Origin: Bacillota bacterium
GTDB lineage: Bacteria; Bacillota_I; Bacilli_A; ML615J-28; CAG-698
Length of the DNA: 8,334 bases
Assembly (NCBI GenBank): GCA_023410025.1
Contig: JAEYQM010000092.1
Coordinates: 1-8,334, forward strand
Reading direction: 5' to 3'
The notes beneath the pieces are model-generated. The model ran no database searches, had not been told where the DNA came from, and worked only from the letters and a program-made list of their open reading frames with translations. This document shows positions 1-6,933 of the stretch, piece after piece; position 1 is the stretch's first letter; each line of letters opens with the position of its first letter. Both the position numbers and the translations under genes were made by a program.

Positions 1-86
1 TGTGTTTTTAAATTCTCATTAATCTTTATTTTATTAAATAAAGATCTCGCATCTAAAAAACTAATCATTTCTTTTTTTAAAATCAT
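1..86 (-). CDS. N-terminal fragment of an unrecognised protein, runs off the window
   Basis: An open frame starts with ATG at 86 and stays open for 28 complete codons to the window edge. It begins M-I-L-K-K-E-M-I-S-F-L-D-A-R. An AAGGA ribosome binding site lies 8 nt before the ATG. A nearby ATG at a shorter distance from that site meets a stop after two codons, so this ATG is preferred. The start lies about 57 nt beyond the intrinsic terminator that ends the preceding operon, so it probably belongs to a separate transcription unit on the same strand. Too little of the protein is visible to assign a family. The gene call rests on the ribosome binding site, the open frame and the spacing only. 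Confidence 0.5.
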   Translation of the reverse strand, partial: MILKKEMISFLDARSLFNKIKINENLKT

Positions 87-114
87 ATTTTCATTCCTTT
101 ACCTATATACGTAT

Positions 115-144
115 TTTATGAGGCATAGGAATATTGGGTGACAA
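115..144 (-). promoter_or_regulatory. Candidate promoter for the left-edge gene
   Basis: TTGTCA (139-144, 5 of 6 matches to the -35 consensus) is followed after 18 nt by CATAAA (115-120, 4 of 6 matches to the -10). The -35 shares bases with the U-tract side of the upstream terminator. The gene needs its own promoter because the terminator would stop the preceding operon. In such AT-rich DNA this match is weak evidence. Confidence 0.25.
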
Positions 145-167
145 AAAAAGAGTCTGTTTCCAGACTC
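143..167 (-). terminator. Rho-independent terminator of the rnf operon
   Basis: Read on the minus strand, GAGTCTG is followed by a GAAA loop, then CAGACTC and seven T residues. This is a perfect 7-bp stem with a GNRA tetraloop and a U tract. It lies about 47 nt after the stop codon of the flavin lipoprotein gene, as expected for the end of the operon. AAA/TTT pairs flanking the stem could extend it past a one-base bulge, but as a terminator the A side upstream is not needed. Confidence 0.92.
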
Positions 168-214
168 CTTTAGTTTCGCTTAAAGTATTTTTTGTTTTAA
201 AACAACAGATTATA

Positions 215-1207
215 TTATTTCCAAGCTTGAGGGAAATATTTTAATAATTTATTCATTACTAAAACTTCGCGGTAAGTTTGAACAGTAACTGTTGATAATG
301 CATCTACAGCTTCTCCACGTTTGTTGATTCCTTTTGTAGAATTAGTTGCATTACCACTCATTAATGATCCATCCCATCCGTATTCATTGATGTAAGCATT
401 TAAAGTATCAATTTGATCTTGCCATTTTTTTCCGTTCATTTCAGGATAAGAAGCGTATTTGCTTTCTGCATTCCAATCAAATTTTAAGTAATCAGCATGA
501 CCAACTACATAAGTGTTGGCATTAGTATTACCAAATAAATGTGCATCTAATTTGATATCAGAGATTTTACCATCTTTATTGATTTTACCAGTTACATAAG
601 TAACATCATATGTATAATGTTCTTTATCAGTAATTGCACTAACGATTCCGTCTTTTGCATTTTGAACAGCTTTATTAGCTACTTCTGCATAATCATTGTA
701 ATGAATTGTAGCGCCTGTAATAGGTGTAGTTTCATCAACGATTCCATTTTCTAACCAATAGTTTTCAATTGCTAAAGCTTGAATAAACCATTCACCTTGA
801 GCTGCTTGAGTTTCCATTCCGTAACCATATTCTAATTCTTTCTTAGTCATTGCATTCCATTCCCAAGTAACTCCAGAAACAACTCCTGTTTCTGCATCAT
901 ATTTAGGTAATTTAGTTGTTTTGTCAACTGCTACATAAGGTTTAGATTGTAATTCATCAATATTGTAACTTACAATTTTATCATTTTGAATTAGTACTTC
1001 TACAGTAACAATTACTGGAGTATTAACTTTAATAACAGTTCCAGCACTGTCTTTAGCTGTAGTACCATCAGCTAATAATAAATTTGATGAAGTTGATGTT
1101 AACTTCCATGCTGCGTATGTTCCATCAGCAACGAATGTTCTACTTGAACATCCAGTAAACACTACTAAAAGTAGCGCAAGCATTAAAACGCTTAAAAACT
1201 TTTTCAT
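215..1207 (-). CDS. PplA-like FMN-binding lipoprotein (extracytosolic electron carrier)
   Basis: This 330-residue protein has a lipoprotein signal peptide: MKK, a hydrophobic run at residues 4-18, and a lipobox V-F-T-G-C with the lipidated cysteine at 20. The mature part looks like two FMN-binding domains in tandem. The first (about 25-190) contains a K-E-L-x-Y-G-Y-G-M stretch near 123-131 and the covalent flavinylation motif T-G-A-T at 164-167. The second (about 195-330) has D-A-L-S-T-V-T at 302-308, where the usual S-G-A-T has become S-T-V-T, so Thr308 is kept but the Gly-Ala is lost. The layout resembles Listeria PplA, the surface flavoprotein of flavin-based extracellular electron transfer. 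That family match is by pattern, not search. It is the last gene of the rnf operon, 55 nt after rnfB, with an AGGAGG ribosome binding site 7 nt before the ATG and a terminator after it. Inferred role: a membrane-anchored flavin protein on the outer face that exchanges electrons with the Rnf flavin subunits. Confidence 0.82.
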   Translation of the reverse strand: MKKFLSVLMLALLLVVFTGCSSRTFVADGTYAAWKLTSTSSNLLLADGTTAKDSAGTVIKVNTPVIVTVEVLIQNDKIVSYNIDELQSKPYVAVDKTTKLPKYDAETGVVSGVTWEWNAMTKKELEYGYGMETQAAQGEWFIQALAIENYWLENGIVDETTPITGATIHYNDYAEVANKAVQNAKDGIVSAITDKEHYTYDVTYVTGKINKDGKISDIKLDAHLFGNTNANTYVVGHADYLKFDWNAESKYASYPEMNGKKWQDQIDTLNAYINEYGWDGSLMSGNATNSTKGINKRGEAVDALSTVTVQTYREVLVMNKLLKYFPQAWK

Positions 1208-1262
1208 TTTTTCTCCTCCTATAAAAAATTTCTTATTGTATATAACCTTTAAACAAAATCAA

Positions 1263-1571
1263 TTATTCAGCAGCATTGAGGTGGTTACGGATCCACTCTT
1301 TAACTACTTCTTTTTGATCAGGTTTAATTGGTTTGCATGAGTCTACAGACGCCCCATCCTCAATAATGGCTTTAGCAAGACCATTACAACCAGGATGACC
1401 ACAAGCGCCACAATTATATCCAGGAAGCATTCCAGTTAGAGTTTCTAATCTTACATCTTCTTCCACATAAAACACTTTAGAAAGTACAGCTATTAGGATA
1501 CCAAATACTAAACCTACTAAAGCTAGAACTAATACTGGTAAAATATGTGTATTAAAATCGAATAAGAACAT
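1263..1571 (-). CDS. rnfB: RnfB, short form without the ferredoxin-like domain
   Basis: This is the Rnf complex B subunit, membrane-anchored with an Fe-S domain on the cytoplasmic side. Residues about 10-34 form the N-terminal membrane helix. Residues 47-79 hold the characteristic L-P-G-Y-N-C-G-A-C-G-H-P-G-C segment, with Cys54, Cys57, Cys62 and Cys79 for one 4Fe-4S cluster. The protein then stops after a short charged helix, at 102 aa. Typical RnfB/RsxB proteins (about 190 aa or more) continue into a two-cluster 4Fe-4S ferredoxin-like domain, which is absent. The 55 nt after the stop codon hold no coding remnant, so a recent frameshift is unlikely. The ATG at 1571 overlaps the rnfA stop by one base (TAATG), with GGAGG 9 nt upstream. 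The family is certain; how electrons enter such a short RnfB is not. Confidence 0.93.
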   Translation of the reverse strand: MFLFDFNTHILPVLVLALVGLVFGILIAVLSKVFYVEEDVRLETLTGMLPGYNCGACGHPGCNGLAKAIIEDGASVDSCKPIKPDQKEVVKEWIRNHLNAAE

Positions 1572-2146
1572 TATACGATTCCTCCAAATCTACCAAAGAT
1601 CATAGCCATAATACAAGCCATTACTAAAGCAATTGGAATACCTTTAAATGGAGTAGGAACTGGAGCTCTGTCTAATCTTTCTCTCATTGATGAGAAGATA
1701 AAGATTACAAATAAGAATCCAAATCCTGAACCAAATGAATATACTAATGTTTTTAGGAAGTTAAATTGTTCTCCCGTAACTATTTGTGCTAAACCTAACA
1801 CAGCACAGTTAGTAGTGATTAAAGGTAAATAAATTCCTAAACTACGATATAAACTTGGTGATACTTTTTTAATAAACATTTCAATAATTTGAACTAACGC
1901 AGCAATAACAACGATAAATACAATTGTATCCATGTATTTCATATCTGCTGGAGTTAATACAAATTCATATAATGCCCAACAAACTACTGAAGATAGAGTA
2001 ACAACGAATGTTACAGCTAATCCCATACCTAACGCAGAGCTCTTTTTACCAGAAACCCCAAGAAAAGGACAAGTTCCTAAGAATCGAGATAGAATAACAT
2101 TTTCAACTAATACGGCTGAAACTAACCATTTAATAACATCATTCAT
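1571..2146 (-). CDS. rnfA: RnfA, membrane subunit of the Rnf complex
   Basis: This 191-residue, strongly hydrophobic protein has about six membrane helices. It carries the RnfA/NqrE signature near the N-terminus (E-N-V-I-L-S-R-F-L-G-T-C-P-F-L-G-V). Cys26 and Cys114 (in T-T-N-C-A-V-L-G) are at the positions that, in Rnf/Nqr structures, share an intramembrane Fe-S cluster with the matching cysteines of RnfE. An upstream in-frame ATG at 2188 would add 14 charged residues. The ATG at 2146 is preferred because it gives the family's usual start (M-N-D-V-I) and length, has AGGTG 6 nt upstream, and overlaps the rnfE stop by 8 nt in ATGAATGA, a pattern of translational coupling. RnfA and RnfE form the inverted-topology pair that carries electrons through the membrane. 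Confidence 0.95.
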   Translation of the reverse strand: MNDVIKWLVSAVLVENVILSRFLGTCPFLGVSGKKSSALGMGLAVTFVVTLSSVVCWALYEFVLTPADMKYMDTIVFIVVIAALVQIIEMFIKKVSPSLYRSLGIYLPLITTNCAVLGLAQIVTGEQFNFLKTLVYSFGSGFGFLFVIFIFSSMRERLDRAPVPTPFKGIPIALVMACIMAMIFGRFGGIV

Positions 2147-2783
2147 TGCTTGCACCTGCTTTCTTCTTTTTGCCTCTAATTGCAGCAACAGTTCCGAAGA
2201 TTAGCCCTAATACAATATATGCACCAGCAGGGCTAACAAAGAAGTTAGAGAAAATATCTAATTTATCTTTATCAAATAATTTATTAATATTTAAAACTAA
2301 ATCTCCCCAAACTGTAATAGTTCCAGAACCTAGGAATTCTCTAACAATAGATATTAAAGCTAGAATTGCTGTATAACCAATTGACATACCAATAGCATCT
2401 ACTACGCTTGATAAAGGTCCATTTTGAGAAGCAAAAGCTTCAGCTCTACCTAAAATAATACAGTTAACAACGATTAATGGAATGAAAATTCCTAATGAAC
2501 TATTTAATGATGGTAAGAATGCTTGTAATAACATCTTAACAATTGTTACAAATGTTGCGATTACTGCAATGTATACAGGAATACGAATTTCATTTGGAAC
2601 CATTTTTCTGATTAATGAAATAATTAAATTACTCATTGTTAATACGAATAAAATAGCAAGCCCCATACCTAATGCATTTTCAAGTTTTGTTGTAATTGCA
2701 AGTGTAGGACATAAACCTAACATAGTAACTAAAATAGGATTTTCTTTAAATATTCCTTTTAAAAAGTTTTCTTTTTGATTCAT
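2139..2783 (-). CDS. rnfE: RnfE, membrane subunit of the Rnf complex
   Basis: This 214-residue protein has about six membrane helices and is homologous to RnfA with opposite membrane topology. The RnfE/NqrD signature is present (N-P-I-L-V-T-M-L-G-L-C-P-T-L-A-I-T). Cys25 and Cys108 (in V-V-N-C-I-I-L-G) are the expected ligands of the Fe-S cluster shared with RnfA. The C-terminus is lysine-rich (about residues 204-210). The frame is open further upstream to an ATG at 2822, but that start lies inside rnfG. The ATG at 2783, one base after the rnfG stop, gives the normal family N-terminus with a GGTGGA element 4 nt upstream formed by the last rnfG codons. It is co-transcribed with and probably translationally coupled to rnfG and rnfA. 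Confidence 0.95.
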   Translation of the reverse strand: MNQKENFLKGIFKENPILVTMLGLCPTLAITTKLENALGMGLAILFVLTMSNLIISLIRKMVPNEIRIPVYIAVIATFVTIVKMLLQAFLPSLNSSLGIFIPLIVVNCIILGRAEAFASQNGPLSSVVDAIGMSIGYTAILALISIVREFLGSGTITVWGDLVLNINKLFDKDKLDIFSNFFVSPAGAYIVLGLIFGTVAAIRGKKKKAGASNE

Positions 2784-2784
2784 A

Positions 2785-3345
2785 TTATCCACCATACACT
2801 TCCAAGAAATTTTGAGAAGCAATATTTACACCATTTAAAACAGCTTTTGAAGTTCTTGTGGCTCCAGAAATAACCAAATCTTGATTTGTTTTATCTACTT
2901 TTTCAACATCCATTTTAGCGAAAGTTTCAGCTGTTTTACCAGCAAATTTAAAATCATAAGTTTTAGCTTCTGATCCATATCCTTCTGTTTGCTTATCAGC
3001 TTCAGTAACTTTATAATTAATAATAGTATTATCTTCAACATTAAAAGCAATTAATGTTCTAATTGTACCATTATCATAACCTAATGTAGCTGTAACATAA
3101 ATTGCAGTTTTTTTATCAGAAGTTAAATAAACATTAGTTATTTCATTAGGTAAATTTTTAATATTTCCAGTTTCTTCAGTAAATGATTCAATATTTGGAA
3201 GAATTTCTTTTATTGTTTCTTTAATTTTTGCTAATCTTCTTTCTTCAATAATCGGAGCAGTAATATCATTAACTAATACTAATAAAGCCCCAAGAATTGC
3301 TAACAGAATAAATAAGAATGCTCCATATTTAATGCTTTTATTCAT
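2785..3345 (-). CDS. rnfG: RnfG, FMN-binding subunit of the Rnf complex
   Basis: This 186-residue protein has one N-terminal membrane helix (about residues 8-26) and an extracytosolic FMN-binding domain, the usual RnfG size. The flavinylation motif is S-G-A-T at 160-163 (Thr163 the likely FMN-phosphoester acceptor) within D-L-V-I-S-G-A-T-R-T-S. The upstream loop that is often T-P-G-L-G in RnfG reads T-E-G-Y-G-S here. RnfG passes electrons between the Fe-S cluster of RnfA/E and the flavin of RnfD. Its ATG overlaps the stop of the preceding, larger RnfG-like gene by 8 nt (ATGAATAA), with GGAGG 6 nt upstream. It is the more standard of two adjacent RnfG-type genes. Covalent attachment requires an ApbE flavin transferase encoded elsewhere. 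Confidence 0.93.
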   Translation of the reverse strand: MNKSIKYGAFLFILLAILGALLVLVNDITAPIIEERRLAKIKETIKEILPNIESFTEETGNIKNLPNEITNVYLTSDKKTAIYVTATLGYDNGTIRTLIAFNVEDNTIINYKVTEADKQTEGYGSEAKTYDFKFAGKTAETFAKMDVEKVDKTNQDLVISGATRTSKAVLNGVNIASQNFLEVYGG

Positions 3346-4429
3346 AATGAGCCTCCAAATATCCTCTTAAAATATTTTGTGCATTACGTAATGCATTTCC
3401 TGTTACAGTTGCACCAGTAATAATATATACATCAGTGTTATTTAAAATTTCTTGATTTGCATTATCATAAGTCTTGCCACTATCTGGACCATCATAGTAT
3501 TCTTCATTTTGATCATATGTTTGATCTGAAGAATATGTAATATTAACATCAGTAACTGATCCATCAGTAATTTTAACAGTTGTTGTAGCAGTAGCACTAT
3601 ATGCTGAAGTCTTAATAACAACAGTTGTTACATTTCCTTCAGTAGACACTGTATCAATGTAATCAGTCATTTGATTTTTCTTAATAAAATCTTGAGCTGC
3701 TGTTCTTTGAGTTTCATCTTCAATAGAAACAATATCATAGTTTTTATTAACTACAACTTTAAATTCTTTGTCTCCTAATTTTAATACATAGTTAAATTGA
3801 TTAATATTATTAAAATCAACTGACTTAGAAACAAGTGAAATTCCAATAGGCATTACAAAACTTGTGTCATTTGCATATTGTTTTCTAGCCATTAACATAA
3901 CTTTTTGAATACCAGTTGATGTAAATGGAGCAACAATATCACGATTTCCACTAATTGGAGTAGCACCAGTTGAAAGAAAGAAATCTATATTATATCTAGA
4001 CATATCTTTCTTTTTAAATTGATTAAAGAAATCAGTTTTTGCTAAAGCGTCTAAGAAGATACCAGTTTCATTACTACTTACGATCTTAGCGCCGACAATA
4101 AAGTTTTTCTTTGCATCAATACCGATAGCTACTTCTAAACCATCTTTATAACCTTTAGTCGTACCAACATAAACAATACCAACTAATTCTTTATTTTTAT
4201 AAGCATTGTATCTTTTTGTAATCTTTGTACCATCTTCTGCTGGTAAAAAGAATTTTTGGTTTGATAATTCATAACTTGAAACTTCAACACCATTTAAAAG
4301 ACTTCTGACATAATTTAATTCTTTATAATATTCTTTATCTTTTGCAGTTAATGAATTAACTAAAATACCTAGCGCAACAATTAAAACAAAAGCAACAGAA
4401 AATATAATTAAATTCATATGTTTTTTCAT
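3338..4429 (-). CDS. Enlarged RnfG-like protein with two FMN-binding domains
   Basis: This 363-residue protein has an N-terminal membrane anchor (about 7-27) and two FMN-binding-type domains facing outside. The first (about 30-200) looks like the RnfG/NqrC fold: G-Y-K-D-G-L-E-V-A-I-G-I-D at 93-105, a S-N-E-T-G element at 119-123, and a flavinylation-like motif S-T-G-A-T at 153-157 followed by P-I-S. The second (about 205-363) is a further FMN-binding domain with T-G-A-T-V-T at 338-343, Thr341 the predicted acceptor. It sits at the rnfG position in the C-D-G-E order, 3 nt after rnfD, and is followed by a normal rnfG with an 8-nt overlap. Its GGGGG ribosome binding site is 8 nt before the ATG. 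Common RnfG proteins are about 190-210 aa with a single motif, so this is about twice the usual size. Inferred role: a membrane-anchored diflavin relay partnered with Rnf. It could be the ancestral rnfG extended, or an added carrier. Confidence 0.85.
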   Translation of the reverse strand: MKKHMNLIIFSVAFVLIVALGILVNSLTAKDKEYYKELNYVRSLLNGVEVSSYELSNQKFFLPAEDGTKITKRYNAYKNKELVGIVYVGTTKGYKDGLEVAIGIDAKKNFIVGAKIVSSNETGIFLDALAKTDFFNQFKKKDMSRYNIDFFLSTGATPISGNRDIVAPFTSTGIQKVMLMARKQYANDTSFVMPIGISLVSKSVDFNNINQFNYVLKLGDKEFKVVVNKNYDIVSIEDETQRTAAQDFIKKNQMTDYIDTVSTEGNVTTVVIKTSAYSATATTTVKITDGSVTDVNITYSSDQTYDQNEEYYDGPDSGKTYDNANQEILNNTDVYIITGATVTGNALRNAQNILRGYLEAHYE

Positions 4430-4432
4430 TGA

Positions 4433-5569
4433 TTATACCCCCATTTGAAGTAGTGTAAATCCGAATATAGCTAATACACCAACACCAATTAGTACGTATG
4501 TAACAACCATTTTCTTAGGACTATCACTTACTCTTAGTTTAGCCATTGAATTATCAATTAATGGAGTAAATAAGTTCATAAATAAAATTGTAGTTGCAAC
4601 ACCTTCTTGTAACTTTAAGTAACGTAACATTACTGTAATAGCTGCAAGGAAAGCCCCGAACACAATTTCACCATTAGGCGTACGAGGAGATGTAACAGGT
4701 TCAGAAGCCATGAAAACAGCACCAAACATAACACCACCAGTAAATACATTATATAATGGGAAGCGTAAGTCAAATCCATAACCAGTTACAAGACCAATAA
4801 TCAATGTAAATACAAATACGCCACCAATATAGATAACTGGAATTCTCCAGTTTATAACTTTTCTAACTAATAAATAAACTAAAGCAACAATACATAATAA
4901 TGAACTTGTTTCTGCCATTGATCCTGGAATAGTACCAATAAAGATATTTAATAAACCTCCAGCAGATTTTAATGCTTCATCCATTGACATTTTTGATTCT
5001 TTAAATGTAGAGAAGAAATCTGAAAGTGGAGTAGCACCAGTTACCAGCAATTCATTTCCATTTAAATATCCGCCATTAGCGTTAATTACGCTAGAAAACG
5101 CAGCAATAACAAATACATATCCTATTAATGCAGGGTTGAATAGGTTAAATCCAAATCCACCAAAAATTAATTTTCCAATTACAGTTCCAAAGATTACACC
5201 AAATACTAATACCCAAATTGGTGTATGTAATGGTAATACCATTGCTAGTAATAATCCTGGAATAATTGCAAATGAATTAGAAAGTTTTGTAAATATATTT
5301 TTTTCTTTAAAAAATATTAAGAAATATAATCCTTCAACAACGTAAGCTGTTAATCCACCAATTAAAATAAATAATAATGGATATAACATTTGGAATACAC
5401 CAACATTGCCATCAATTAATGGTTTAATACCATTTTTATACCAAGCAAATAAAATAAGTGGTAATATAGAAATGATAAAATCACGCATGATTGTATGAGT
5501 ATTACGACCCCAATCAGCAGTTCTAATATAAGGACCTTTAGCTAATGCAAATTTCTTTTGGTTTGCCAT
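4433..5569 (-). CDS. rnfD: RnfD, membrane flavoprotein subunit of the Rnf complex
   Basis: This 378-residue polytopic membrane protein of the RnfD/NqrB family has roughly nine to ten hydrophobic helices. The conserved N-N/F-N-P element appears as F-N-L-F-N-P-A-L at 141-148. The covalent FMN motif is T-G-A-T-P-L-S at 177-183, with Thr180 the expected attachment residue. The conserved F-M-A-S-E-P-V-T-S-P-R segment is near residues 286-297. With RnfG it forms the flavin-bearing, ion-translocating part of the complex. The ATG at 5569 lies 2 nt after the rnfC stop. The spacing implies one transcript and coupled translation. Length and motifs are normal for the family. The sequence alone does not show whether Na+ or H+ is moved. 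Confidence 0.96.
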   Translation of the reverse strand: MANQKKFALAKGPYIRTADWGRNTHTIMRDFIISILPLILFAWYKNGIKPLIDGNVGVFQMLYPLLFILIGGLTAYVVEGLYFLIFFKEKNIFTKLSNSFAIIPGLLLAMVLPLHTPIWVLVFGVIFGTVIGKLIFGGFGFNLFNPALIGYVFVIAAFSSVINANGGYLNGNELLVTGATPLSDFFSTFKESKMSMDEALKSAGGLLNIFIGTIPGSMAETSSLLCIVALVYLLVRKVINWRIPVIYIGGVFVFTLIIGLVTGYGFDLRFPLYNVFTGGVMFGAVFMASEPVTSPRTPNGEIVFGAFLAAITVMLRYLKLQEGVATTILFMNLFTPLIDNSMAKLRVSDSPKKMVVTYVLIGVGVLAIFGFTLLQMGV

Positions 5570-5571
5570 AA

Positions 5572-6873
5572 TTATTTCCTACCTTTTAATACGATTGCGC
5601 GAGCTTTTGTTGTAGCTTCTGTCAATTCAATTCTTGATGGACAAATGTATGAACATAATCCACAAGCAATACATTTTTCAGATCTTAACTCAGCAAGTTT
5701 TTCATTATCTTTTGCATCAAATGCTCGTTTAATTTCAATTGGTGATAAAAATACTGGACAGTTAACAACACATTTACCACAACCCATACATGGAATTGCT
5801 GGAGCTTGTTTTATTACTTCGTTTACAATTACACTACCTAATGAACGATTTATTACTAACTCATCAGATACTAAAGCTCCACCCGTCATTAAACCACCGG
5901 CTACAAAAGTCAATTCAACATTTTCTTTGTATCCACCGATATTTTTAATTACATCACTTGTTAAAGTACCAATCTTAACATATACATTCTTAGGTTCAGT
6001 TAAACCAGTTCCTGTAAATGTAACTAATTTCTTAGTTAATGGCATATTATTTTCAACTGCATCCGCAAGTGCTACAAGTGTTGCAACGTTATTTACAACG
6101 GCACCAACTTCACTTGGTAATGCTTTATATGTTTTGTTCATAACTCTTTGAACAAAATATTTTTCCCAACCAGCAGGGTATACATCCTTTAATGGGAATA
6201 CCTTGATGTAAGAATCTTTTATATGATCATTTAGTACTTGTATAGCCGCAACCTTATTGCTCTTAATTGCGATAAATGCTTCTTTAGCACCTGTTGCTTT
6301 CATAGCATACTTAATACCGCGAATTAATTCATCAGTTCTTGTTTTAACCAATGTATAGTCAGCTGTTAAGAATGGTTCACATTCAACTGCATTAACTATT
6401 AATGTTGTTATTTCAGTTTGAGGTTGATACTTAACAAAAGTAGGGAAACCACTTCCACCCAAACCTACGATACCACATTCTCTAGCAATTCTAGCAATGT
6501 CTTCTTTTGTTAATGAATTAACATCATTAGGCTTAATACTAGGATCTAAAGTGTTTAAAAAATCATTTTTGATTTCAATCATTGCAACCATCATACCTGA
6601 TGAATGCCACATTTTCTTGCTTACCGATGTAACTTCACCGCTTACTGATGAATGTAATGGTAAACCAAAACGTCCTGTTCTATTTGCAACTGCTTGTCCA
6701 ACTTTAACCTTGTCTCCAACATTAACAAGACAATCACATGGAGTTCCTCCTTCAACTAGAGGAATATATACATATTCAGGATCACTGAACTCAATAGGTC
6801 CAACATGAAGACTTAATTCTTTGTGTCCAGGAAATTCTTTAATATGTAATCCTTTACTTTTTCGAAAAAACAT
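5572..6873 (-). CDS. rnfC: RnfC, NADH-binding Fe-S flavoprotein of the Rnf complex
   Basis: This is the soluble peripheral subunit on the cytoplasmic face that exchanges electrons with NAD(H). Residues 1-100 form the N-terminal barrel/hybrid-motif region. G-L-G-G-S-G-F-P-T at 137-145 and N-A-V-E-C-E-P at 161-167 form the FMN/NADH-binding core shared with NuoF. A SLBB-like region follows (about 285-345). Two 4Fe-4S motifs follow: Cys362, 365, 368 and 372, and Cys401, 404, 407 and 411, each CxxCxxCxxxCP. At 433 aa it is the compact form found in clostridial Rnf, without the long repeat-rich tail of proteobacterial RnfC. It is the first gene of the operon, with AGGAGG 5 nt before the ATG and an extended -10 promoter just upstream. 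All ligand cysteines are intact. Confidence 0.97.
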   Translation of the reverse strand: MFFRKSKGLHIKEFPGHKELSLHVGPIEFSDPEYVYIPLVEGGTPCDCLVNVGDKVKVGQAVANRTGRFGLPLHSSVSGEVTSVSKKMWHSSGMMVAMIEIKNDFLNTLDPSIKPNDVNSLTKEDIARIARECGIVGLGGSGFPTFVKYQPQTEITTLIVNAVECEPFLTADYTLVKTRTDELIRGIKYAMKATGAKEAFIAIKSNKVAAIQVLNDHIKDSYIKVFPLKDVYPAGWEKYFVQRVMNKTYKALPSEVGAVVNNVATLVALADAVENNMPLTKKLVTFTGTGLTEPKNVYVKIGTLTSDVIKNIGGYKENVELTFVAGGLMTGGALVSDELVINRSLGSVIVNEVIKQAPAIPCMGCGKCVVNCPVFLSPIEIKRAFDAKDNEKLAELRSEKCIACGLCSYICPSRIELTEATTKARAIVLKGRK

Positions 6874-6901
6874 ATTTGCCTCCTATTTATTACCCTTCAA
6901 T

Positions 6902-6910
6902 ATTATAACA
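6902..6910 (-). promoter_or_regulatory. Extended -10 promoter of the rnf operon
   Basis: Minus-strand TGTTATAAT holds a perfect TATAAT (6902-6907) preceded by TG with one base between, the extended -10 pattern. At 17 nt further upstream the -35 position (6925-6930, TTTTAA) matches poorly, as extended -10 promoters allow. A start near 6895 would give a leader of about 22 nt carrying the AGGAGG site before rnfC. Confidence 0.6.
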
Positions 6911-6933
6911 TATTATTTATATAATTAAAATAG

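Noticed and set aside
192..205. Perfect 14-nt palindrome TTGTTTTAAAACAA after the lipoprotein stop
   Set aside because: It is composed almost wholly of A and T, lacks a stable stem and loop, and lies before a much better terminator; probably chance in AT-rich DNA.
1208..1262. Possible frameshifted remainder of rnfB
   Set aside because: Only 55 nt separate rnfB and the lipoprotein gene, with no cysteine-rich coding in any frame, so a lost ferredoxin domain is not hidden here.
2147..2188. Longer rnfA start giving 14 extra N-terminal residues
   Set aside because: It would start inside rnfE and add a charged segment not seen in RnfA; the inner ATG has a ribosome binding site and gives the normal family N-terminus.
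1932..2778. Several plus-strand open frames of 76-98 codons
   Set aside because: They are antisense to rnfA and rnfE, with no recognisable protein features; the minus-strand genes carry clear family signatures.
2784..2822. Longer rnfE start giving 13 extra residues
   Set aside because: It lies inside the rnfG coding end and adds non-family residues; the ATG at 2783 directly after the rnfG stop fits better.
5558..6151. A 197-codon open frame on the plus strand
   Set aside because: It lies wholly opposite rnfC and the rnfD start, shows no family motifs, and is explained by low stop frequency opposite a well-conserved gene.
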